A DNA stretch of 13,224 nucleotides from assembly GCA_036380355.1 (NCBI GenBank), contig DASVEW010000081.1, positions 1-13,224 of the forward strand. Direction: 5' to 3'. Shown here piece by piece: positions 5,579-11,553 of this stretch. The translations under genes and the position numbers were made by a program. Position 1 is the first letter of the stretch; every line of letters starts with the position of its first letter. A model generated the notes under the pieces. It was not told where the DNA came from, made no database searches, and saw only the letters and a program-made list of their open reading frames with translations. Origin of the DNA: JACDAN01 sp036380355. Lineage in GTDB: Bacteria; Actinomycetota; Thermoleophilia; Gaiellales; Gaiellaceae.

Positions 5579-6033
5579 CCGGTTCGACGGCGCTCTTGCG
5601 CGTCTTCGATGCGGTACACGATGGCGCCGGTGGATTCCTGGACGGCGGTCTCGATGCGGGCAAGCCGCTCCTCCACGCTCTTCCAGCCGGACGAGATGAG
5701 GTCGACCAGGAGGGAGAGGTCGTCCACCCGTGCGTGGCGCTCGGCGAGGTTGTCGTTCTCGATCCGCTCGAGCCGCCGGATCGTCTGGCCGGCGAGGCCC
5801 CGAGCCTCGGCGAGCTGGCGGGCGACGGGCAGCGCCTCGGCGCGCATCCCATCCTGGATCGCCTCGCCGACACGGGCCGGAAGTGAGGTCTCGAGCTGTG
5901 CCGCGAGCTCTCCAAGCTCCTCGATCTGTGCCCTCGCGCGCTCGAGCGCGGCGTCCACGTCGCCCGGCTGCGTGCGGGCCTGGGCAGCCGCTTCCAGCCG
6001 CTCGCGTGCCCGTTCGACGGCCGCGTAGTCCAC
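5575..6033 (-). CDS. Coiled-coil protein of unknown function, about 152 residues
   Basis: I do not recognise a family. From the chosen start the protein begins MDYAAVERARERLEAAAQ. It is almost entirely alpha-helical by composition, rich in Ala, Arg, Glu and Leu with heptad-like spacing (ARAQIEELGELAAQLETSL; RRLERIENDNLAERHARVDDL; VEERLARIETAVQESTG). There is no signal peptide, membrane segment or cysteine. The frame is open up to a GTG at 6066, which would add 11 residues (SIRGQRYSRP-like) and overlap queA. The GTG at 6033 is preferred because TACAGT lies exactly six bases upstream. It is transcribed divergently from queA and converges on the UbiA-type gene, with the two stop codons sharing CTAG (5575-5578). 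A cytosolic structural or adaptor role is a guess from the coiled-coil character only. Confidence 0.7.
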   Translation of the reverse strand: MDYAAVERARERLEAAAQARTQPGDVDAALERARAQIEELGELAAQLETSLPARVGEAIQDGMRAEALPVARQLAEARGLAGQTIRRLERIENDNLAERHARVDDLSLLVDLISSGWKSVEERLARIETAVQESTGAIVYRIEDAQERRRTG

Positions 6034-6039
6034 GGGCCG

Positions 6040-6045
6040 ACTGTA
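6040..6045 (-). promoter_or_regulatory. Candidate -10 box of the coiled-coil gene
   Basis: On the minus strand TACAGT is followed by six bases (CGGCCC) and the GTG at 6033-6031. It overlaps by two bases the candidate -10 box of queA on the other strand. No -35 hexamer is evident. Confidence 0.45.
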
Positions 6046-6049
6046 GCGT
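6044..6049 (+). promoter_or_regulatory. Candidate -10 box of queA and the downstream operon
   Basis: TAGCGT lies nine bases before the queA ATG at 6059, and no Shine-Dalgarno sequence intervenes, so the transcript would have almost no leader. It is the only promoter-like signal found ahead of the long plus-strand gene run 6059-13218. Confidence 0.4.
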
Positions 6050-6058
6050 TGGCCCCGG

Positions 6059-7003
6059 ATGGACACCTCGGCGCTGGAGTACGAGCTCCCGCCGGAGCTG
6101 ATCGCCCAGCGGCCGGCGGAGCGGCGGGACGAGTCGCGCCTCCTCGTCTACGACCGGAAGTCCGGAGACGTGCGGCACCGGCGGTTCTCGGAGCTGCCGG
6201 AAGAGCTGTCGCCCGGCGAGCTCGTGGTCGTCAACGAGACGCGAGTGATCCCGGCGCGCCTGCGCCTGGAACGGCCGGGCGGGGGAGAGGCGGAGGTCCT
6301 CCTGCTCGAGCGCGTCGGCCCGGACGGCGTGTGGGAGGCGCTCGCGCGGCCGTCGCGCCGGCTCCGGCCCGGGCAGCGGCTGGGCCCGGTCGAGTTGCTC
6401 GAGCCGCTCGGCGGCGGGCGCTGGCGGCTCCGGCTCGAGGGCGAGCCTGCGGGTGAGGCGCCGCTTCCGCCGTACATCACCGAGCCCCTTTCGGACCCCG
6501 GGCGGTACCAGACCGTCTATGCCCGGGACGAGGGCTCGGCGGCGGCGCCGACGGCGGGCCTGCACTTCACGCCGGAGCTGCTCGCCCGGCTCGACGTCGA
6601 GCGCGTGACGCTGCACGTCGGCCTCGACACGTTTCGCCCGGTCGAGTCGGCGAGGCTCGAGGAGCACGTGATCCACACCGAGCGCTACGCCGTCGAGCGC
6701 GCAGCCTGGGAGCGAATTCGAGCCGCCGAGCGGGTCCTGGCGGTCGGCACTACCACCGTGCGCGTCCTCGAAACGCTGGCAGGTAACACTCTGTTACAAG
6801 GAAGAACCGGCCTGTTCATCACGCCCGGGTACGAGTTCAAGCGCGTCGACTCGCTGCTGACGAACTTCCACCTGCCGCGGTCGACGCTCCTCGCGCTCGT
6901 GATGGCGTTCGCGGGCGTCGAGGAGACGCGTCGCCTCTACGAGCTCGCGATCGGGGAGCGCTACCGCTTCTACTCATTCGGCGACGCGATGCTCATCCGA
7001 TGA
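6059..7003 (+). CDS. queA: S-adenosylmethionine:tRNA ribosyltransferase-isomerase
   Basis: QueA transfers and isomerises the ribose of S-adenosylmethionine onto 7-aminomethyl-7-deazaguanine in tRNA, forming epoxyqueuosine, after Tgt has inserted the base. Family signatures are present: VNETRVIPARL (58-68), LPPYI (136-140), YQTVYA (150-155), GSAAAPTAGLHF (159-170), VTLHVGLDTF (183-192), VGTTTVR (229-235), TNFHLPRSTL (268-277) and RYRFYSFGDAMLI at the end. At 314 residues it is shorter than E. coli QueA (356). The loss is spread over several surface loops and the C-terminal tail, not one deletion, so it looks like a compact but intact enzyme. ATG 6059 has no Shine-Dalgarno sequence and sits nine bases after a TAGCGT box. 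The stop overlaps the tgt start (ATGA at 7000-7003). Codons 242-249 are unusually rare for this genome, including a TTA at 6794-6796. Confidence 0.96.
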   Translation: MDTSALEYELPPELIAQRPAERRDESRLLVYDRKSGDVRHRRFSELPEELSPGELVVVNETRVIPARLRLERPGGGEAEVLLLERVGPDGVWEALARPSRRLRPGQRLGPVELLEPLGGGRWRLRLEGEPAGEAPLPPYITEPLSDPGRYQTVYARDEGSAAAPTAGLHFTPELLARLDVERVTLHVGLDTFRPVESARLEEHVIHTERYAVERAAWERIRAAERVLAVGTTTVRVLETLAGNTLLQGRTGLFITPGYEFKRVDSLLTNFHLPRSTLLALVMAFAGVEETRRLYELAIGERYRFYSFGDAMLIR

Positions 7004-8118
7004 GCTTCCGAGTCACGGGCACGGACGGCGCCGCCCGCGCGGGCGTAATCGCGACCGCGCACGGCGACGTGCCGACGCCTGCCTTCATGCCGGTCGGCAC
7101 GAAAGCCACGGTGAAGACGCTTCACCCGGACGAGGTCCGCGACGCGGGCGCCGCGATCCTGCTCGGCAACACGTACCACCTGCACTTCCGGCCGGGAAGC
7201 GAGCTGATCGCGGAGCTCGGCGGGCTCCACCGGTTCATGGGCTGGGACGGCGCGATCCTCACCGACTCCGGCGGCTTTCAGGTCTTCTCGCTCCGCGACA
7301 CCCTGCTCGCGGTCGACGACGAAGGCGTGACCTTCCGCTCGGTCTACGACGGAACCGCGGAGCGCTTCACCCCGGAGTCCGTCGCGCAGATCCAGGCGAA
7401 CCTCGGGTCCGACATCGCGATGTGCCTGGACGTCTGCCCGCCGGCCGGCGTCCCCCGGCCGGAGCTCGAGGAAGCGGTGCGCCGCACCACGCTCTGGGCG
7501 CAGCGCCAGCGCGCGGCCGAGCGGGCGCCCGGCCAGCTCGTCTTCGGCATCACGCAGGGCGCATCCGACCCCGGCCTCCGCCGACGCTCGATCGACGAGA
7601 TCACGGAGCTCGACTTCGACGGCTACGCGCTCGGCGGGCTCTCCGTCGGCGAGCCGCGAGACCTGACGCTCGACGCGACCGCCTGGGCCGCACCGTCGCT
7701 TCCGGAAGACCGGCCCCGCTACTTCATGGGGATCGGGGACGCGGCCGGGATCCTGGAGGTGATCGAGCGCGGGATCGACATGTTCGACTGCGTCCTCCCG
7801 ACCCGGACGGCGCGCACCGGGTCGGCGCTCACCTGGGAAGGGCGGCTGAACCTGCGGAACGCCCGGTTCGCCCGCGACGAGCGCCCGCTCGACGAGGGCT
7901 GCGGCTGTCCGGCATGCACCAGGTTCTCCCGCGCGTACATCCGCCATCTCGTCAACCAGCAAGAGCTTCTCGGCATCCGCCTCCTGACCGCCCACAACCT
8001 TCGCTTCGTCCTGGACGTCACAGCAGGAGCGCGGGCCGCGATCGAGAACGGCCGGCTGGCATCCTTCAAGGCTCACGCGTTGAAGCGCCTGACCCACATC
8101 GACCGAATTGCCGGATAA
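7000..8118 (+). CDS. tgt: Queuine tRNA-ribosyltransferase (tRNA-guanine transglycosylase)
   Basis: Tgt exchanges guanine 34 in the anticodon of Asp, Asn, His and Tyr tRNAs for preQ1. The 372-residue product is of normal length. ILTDSGGFQVFSL carries D89 (the acid/base aspartate) and MFDCVLPTRTARTG carries the nucleophile D263. The structural zinc site is C301, C303 and C306 in EGCGCPACTRFSRAY with H332 in LTAHNLRF, as in E. coli. GITQG (183-187) and LGGLSVGE (211-218) are also present. The guanine/preQ1-pocket segment reads CLDVCPP (142-148) where many proteobacterial enzymes have FDECTP, a conservative family variant. The ATG overlaps the queA stop by four bases, implying translational coupling. 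The four preQ1 synthesis genes are not in the window. Confidence 0.97.
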   Translation: MSFRVTGTDGAARAGVIATAHGDVPTPAFMPVGTKATVKTLHPDEVRDAGAAILLGNTYHLHFRPGSELIAELGGLHRFMGWDGAILTDSGGFQVFSLRDTLLAVDDEGVTFRSVYDGTAERFTPESVAQIQANLGSDIAMCLDVCPPAGVPRPELEEAVRRTTLWAQRQRAAERAPGQLVFGITQGASDPGLRRRSIDEITELDFDGYALGGLSVGEPRDLTLDATAWAAPSLPEDRPRYFMGIGDAAGILEVIERGIDMFDCVLPTRTARTGSALTWEGRLNLRNARFARDERPLDEGCGCPACTRFSRAYIRHLVNQQELLGIRLLTAHNLRFVLDVTAGARAAIENGRLASFKAHALKRLTHIDRIAG

Positions 8119-8130
8119 CTGGATCACTCT

Positions 8131-8134
8131 AGGA
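8131..8134 (+). promoter_or_regulatory. Ribosome-binding site deciding the GTG start of yajC
   Basis: AGGA lies eight bases before the GTG at 8143, in the 24-base gap after tgt. It supports GTG as start; no in-frame ATG gives a full-length YajC. Confidence 0.5.
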
Positions 8135-8142
8135 CGCGTAGC

Positions 8143-8430
8143 GTGGAACCGCTGATCTTCCTCGGCGCGATGGTGGCCCTCTTCTGGTTCCTGCTCATCC
8201 GGCCGCAGCGGCGGAGGCAGGCCGCGCACCGGTCGATGCTCTCCGGCCTGAGCACCGGCGACGAGGTGCTCACCGCCGGAGGCGTGTTCGGCCGTGTGCG
8301 CCGGATCGAGGACGACCACATCGTGCTGGAGATCGCACCGGGCACCGAAGTCCGGCTGGCCAAGGACGCCGTCGCGAACGTCCTCCCGCAGCCCGGGGAG
8401 ATCCCGCCGGTGCACGAAGAACGAAGCTAA
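8143..8430 (+). CDS. yajC: Sec translocon accessory subunit YajC
   Basis: YajC is a small single-span membrane protein that associates with SecDF and the SecYEG translocon. The 95-residue product has a membrane helix at about 3-19 (LIFLGAMVALFWFLLIR), the family signature FLLIRPQRRRQ, and a small cytosolic beta-rich domain with LSTGDEVLTAGGVFGRV and IVLEIAPGTEVRLAKDAV. Length and layout match the family. The GTG start is supported by AGGA at 8131-8134 and the position of the membrane helix. It lies 24 bases after tgt and 13 bases before secDF, the common queA-tgt-yajC-secD-secF order. Confidence 0.95.
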   Translation: MEPLIFLGAMVALFWFLLIRPQRRRQAAHRSMLSGLSTGDEVLTAGGVFGRVRRIEDDHIVLEIAPGTEVRLAKDAVANVLPQPGEIPPVHEERS

Positions 8431-8433
8431 CCT

Positions 8434-8439
8434 AGGGGG
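8434..8439 (+). promoter_or_regulatory. Ribosome-binding site deciding the GTG start of secDF
   Basis: AGGGGG ends four bases before the GTG at 8444. It supports this start over the upstream open frame from 8294, which would run through yajC. Confidence 0.5.
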
Positions 8440-8443
8440 TCGC

Positions 8444-11197
8444 GTGGCCACCAGACGCGGAAACCTAACCCTGCTCGGGTTCGTGCTCGCGGCGCTCGTG
8501 GGCGTCGCGCTGCTCGCGATCCCGCAGTCGCCGATCCACAGGGAGATCAAGCTCGGCCTCGACCTCCAGGGCGGCGTCGAGCTCGTCCTGAAGGCCATCC
8601 CGCCCAAGGGCGAGGAGGTGACGGACGAGAACCTCGACCTCGCCGTCGAGGTCATCCGGAACCGCGTGGACGCACTGGGTGTCGCCGAGCCGGAGATCCG
8701 GCAGCAGGGGCAGGATCAGATCGCGATCCAGCTGCCCGGCGTCGACGACCCGGACAAGGCGGCCGAGCTGATCGGCAAGACGGCCCAGCTCTGGCTCTTC
8801 GACGTCAACGAGAACACGCTCGATCCGACCCGGGACGAGAACGGGTTCCCGATCCCGTCCGACAACCGGTTCCAGCTCCTGAAGGAGCTGCAGCCTCGGA
8901 CGAAACGAGGGGAAATCCCCGAGTACTACCTCGTCGACCCGAAGGCTGAGAAGGTGATCGCCGGCCCCGAGACCTCCGAGGAGCGGATCCGCCAGGCGTA
9001 CCGCACGCGAACCGGGAAGGCCGTCCCGAAGAACTTCCAGATCTGGGGGATCCCCGAGAAGACGATCATCCTCACCTGCGGCGTGGGCGAGCGCTACTGC
9101 CCGGGGGTGAACGAGGCGCCCCCGCAACGGGACTACTACTACCTCTTCAAGTTCGACCCGCAGAACAGGGAGAACCCCGTCCCGGAGATGACGGGGGCCG
9201 ACTTGAAGCTCGACGGCACCCGTCAGGACTTCAGCCAGACCGAGGGCGCGATCGTCCTCATGGAGTTCACGGACGGCGGCGGCGAGAAGTTCCACGACGT
9301 CACCCGCGACATCGCCCAGCGCGGCCAGCTGCTCTCCGGCCAGATCGGCAAGGACCGGGCGCTCCAGGGCTTCGCGATCGTCCTCGACCGCGAGATCAAG
9401 TCGGCGCCGACGATCGACTGGGACCGCAACCCCGACGGCATCGCCGGCGGCGCGGCGGAGATCACCGGCATCGGCGACACGAGCGAGGCGCAGGACCTTG
9501 CGCTCGTGCTGCGCAGCGGTGCGCTGCCGTACGAGTTCGAGCAGATCGACTTCACGCGCGTCTCCGCGACGCTCGGGAAGGAGTCGCTCGCGCAGGCGAT
9601 CAAGGCCTCGCTGATCGGCCTCGCCGTCGTCGCGCTCTTCCTGCTCCTCGTCTACCGCTTCCTCGGCGTCGTCGCGATGATCGGCCTGGCGCTGAACGCC
9701 ACGTTCCTCTACGCGGTCATCGTCCTGTTCGACGTCGTCCTGACCCTGCCGGGCTTCGCGGGAATGATCCTCGCAATCGGGGTCGCGGCCGACGCGAACA
9801 TCGTCATCTTCGAACGCATCAAGGAGGAATCCGCGGCCCGGAAATCGGTCCGTGCCGCCATTGCGTCGGGCTATCGCAAGGGCTTCGCGACGATCGTCGA
9901 TGCGAACGTCGTCACGGCGATCACCGCCCTGATCCTGTTCGCGGTGGCGACCGGCGGCGTTCGCGGGTTCGCGTTCATGCTCCTGCTCGGCACCGTCATC
10001 TCGATCTTCACGGCCGTCTTCGCGACCCGCGCGCTGCTCGGGATGCTCGCCGGTTTCCGCTGGTTCGACAACCCGAAGTTCATGGGCGCCGAGAAGCAAG
10101 AGATGGCGCGCTGGCAGATGTTCGACGCGGTCGGCAAGCGGCGGATCTGGTTCACAGTCGCAGGTGTGCTGATCGCGGCGTCGATCGGCTCGCTGATCTT
10201 CAAGGGGCTGAACCTCGGGATCGACTTCCGCGGCGGCACGGAGATGGAGTTCGCCACGCAGCGGGCGGTCGAGCCGGCCGACGTCCAGCAGTTCATGCGG
10301 GGGGTCGGCGAGCCGGACGCAGTCGTGCAGGGCCGTGGAGACGAGGCGGCGGGCGGCGGCTTCCGCGAGTTCACGGTCAGGACGGAGCCGCTCAACCCCA
10401 ACGAGGTGCGCGAGCTCACCGGGGAGGTCACGGAGGAGTTCACCGCGCAGCAGCGCGGCGTGCGGAACGTCTCGGCGAGCTTCTCCGAGCAGATCCTCCG
10501 CGGTGCGATCTACGCGATCCTGATCTCGTTCGTCCTGATCACGATCTTCATCTCGCTCCGTTTCCAGTGGCGGTTCGCGGTGCCGATCCTGCGGACGATC
10601 GTCAACGACGGCCTGATCGCGCTCGGGATCTACTCCTTTGCCGGCCGGGAGGTGAGCGCGGCGACCGTGGCCGCATTCCTGACCATCATCGGGTACTCGA
10701 TCTACGACACGATCATCATCTTCGACCGTGTGCGCGAGAACCTGCCGATCATGCGGCGGTCCACGATCAAGGAGATCGTCAACACCTCGCTGTGGGAGAC
10801 GGTCCGCCGCTCGCTGGCGACGACGATCATCACGCTGCTCCCCGTCGGAGCGCTCTACCTGTTCGGGGGCGAGGTGCTGCAGGACTTCGCGTTCGCGATC
10901 CTCGTCGGCATCGGGATCAGCGCCTTCTCGACCATCTTCATCGCCGCGCCGTTCCTCGCCGTGCTGCTCGAGCACGCGCCCGAGTACAAGGGCCGGAAGA
11001 GTCTTGACGAGCCGGTCGTGCGGCCGACCGACCGCGAGCCCGAGCCGGTCGCCGTCGGCGCCGGAGACGGTGGCGGCGACGGAGAGGTCGCGGCGCCGGT
11101 CCCGGCGGCTCCTTTGCCGCCGAGCGCGTCGGAGGCGTCCAAGCGGGAGCGCCGGCGGCAGCGCCGCCGCGCTCGCCCACATGGCCGAGCCCGATAA
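8444..11197 (+). CDS. secDF: Fused SecD-SecF protein-export membrane protein
   Basis: SecDF uses the proton gradient to pull preproteins through SecYEG on the extracytoplasmic side. The 917 residues hold SecD (about 1-545) then SecF (about 555-850). SecD has a first helix (10-26), KLGLDLQGGVELVLK with D40, a large extracytoplasmic P1 region (about 30-380), then five helices with GVAADANIVIFERIKEE (447-462). SecF has a helix at about 568-586, LGIDFRGGTEMEF with D594, its P4 region, and IGYSIYDTIIIFDRVREN (749-766). In most actinobacteria the two halves are separate genes; fusions are known from Bacillus and Thermus, where they are near 735 residues, so this one is long. Extra length lies in P1 (about 122-260), which includes two cysteines, C212 and C219, able to form a disulfide. 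The tail (about 845-917) is acidic and proline-rich, ending in a strongly basic run. The 3' end overlaps the next gene by 17 bases. Confidence 0.96.
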   Translation: MATRRGNLTLLGFVLAALVGVALLAIPQSPIHREIKLGLDLQGGVELVLKAIPPKGEEVTDENLDLAVEVIRNRVDALGVAEPEIRQQGQDQIAIQLPGVDDPDKAAELIGKTAQLWLFDVNENTLDPTRDENGFPIPSDNRFQLLKELQPRTKRGEIPEYYLVDPKAEKVIAGPETSEERIRQAYRTRTGKAVPKNFQIWGIPEKTIILTCGVGERYCPGVNEAPPQRDYYYLFKFDPQNRENPVPEMTGADLKLDGTRQDFSQTEGAIVLMEFTDGGGEKFHDVTRDIAQRGQLLSGQIGKDRALQGFAIVLDREIKSAPTIDWDRNPDGIAGGAAEITGIGDTSEAQDLALVLRSGALPYEFEQIDFTRVSATLGKESLAQAIKASLIGLAVVALFLLLVYRFLGVVAMIGLALNATFLYAVIVLFDVVLTLPGFAGMILAIGVAADANIVIFERIKEESAARKSVRAAIASGYRKGFATIVDANVVTAITALILFAVATGGVRGFAFMLLLGTVISIFTAVFATRALLGMLAGFRWFDNPKFMGAEKQEMARWQMFDAVGKRRIWFTVAGVLIAASIGSLIFKGLNLGIDFRGGTEMEFATQRAVEPADVQQFMRGVGEPDAVVQGRGDEAAGGGFREFTVRTEPLNPNEVRELTGEVTEEFTAQQRGVRNVSASFSEQILRGAIYAILISFVLITIFISLRFQWRFAVPILRTIVNDGLIALGIYSFAGREVSAATVAAFLTIIGYSIYDTIIIFDRVRENLPIMRRSTIKEIVNTSLWETVRRSLATTIITLLPVGALYLFGGEVLQDFAFAILVGIGISAFSTIFIAAPFLAVLLEHAPEYKGRKSLDEPVVRPTDREPEPVAVGAGDGGGDGEVAAPVPAAPLPPSASEASKRERRRQRRRARPHGRAR

Positions 11198-11549
11198 CAA
11201 CGGCGCTGTCCGCGACCTGCTCGAGCGCATCGCCCTCGCGGCGGTCGGCGCCGCTGCGCTGACTGCAGAGCGGGCCGACGCGCTCGCCGAGGAGCTCGCC
11301 GAGCGCGGGATGCTGCGCCGCGACGAGGCCCGCGCGCTGATCGACGAGGTCTCTACCCGCTGGCGCGGGGATGCGACGCGTTTCGGCGAGAAGGCGGGGA
11401 CGACGCTCGACAGGCTCTTCCGCGAGCTCGGGCTCGTGACGAAGGACGACGTCGAGGACCTGGAGCTCCGGATCGCCCAGCTCGAGCATCGCCTGGGCCT
11501 GCTCGAGGATCCGCCGACCAGGGATTCGACCTCTCCCGTGCAACACTAA
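11181..11549 (+). CDS. Phasin-like (PhaF/PhaI-type) coiled-coil protein, 122 residues
   Basis: The product begins MAEPDNNGAVRDLLERIALA and is alpha-helical throughout. It has a helical region with alanine-rich heptads (about 9-40), a middle segment of the type EVSTRWRGDATRFGEKAGTT, and a C-terminal LVTKDDVEDLELRIAQLEHRLG coiled coil. This order resembles the polyhydroxyalkanoate granule-associated/phasin-like family, in which a KxDVExLExRVxxLE-type motif ends the helical bundle. There is no signal peptide or membrane span. It starts inside the 3' end of secDF (17-base overlap) and ends four bases before the UbiB-like gene, so all three are likely co-translated. No PHA synthase is nearby, so a granule role is not supported by context; a helper of the downstream kinase-like protein is an alternative. 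Family assignment is moderate, the gene itself firm. Confidence 0.75.
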   Translation: MAEPDNNGAVRDLLERIALAAVGAAALTAERADALAEELAERGMLRRDEARALIDEVSTRWRGDATRFGEKAGTTLDRLFRELGLVTKDDVEDLELRIAQLEHRLGLLEDPPTRDSTSPVQH

Positions 11550-11553
11550 TCCC

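Noticed and set aside
4526..6676. A 716-codon minus-strand frame across the UbiA gene, the coiled-coil gene and queA
   Set aside because: It is antisense to genes with clear family motifs and its product is Arg/Pro-rich without a domain; GC-skewed codons suppress stops in that frame.
8294..8443. Upstream extension of the secDF reading frame
   Set aside because: It would overlap most of yajC in another frame. The GTG at 8444 has AGGGGG at the right distance and starts directly before the first SecD helix.
8465..11230. A 921-codon minus-strand frame opposite secDF
   Set aside because: Low-complexity Arg/Asp/Glu translation with no motif; secDF on the other strand is unambiguous.
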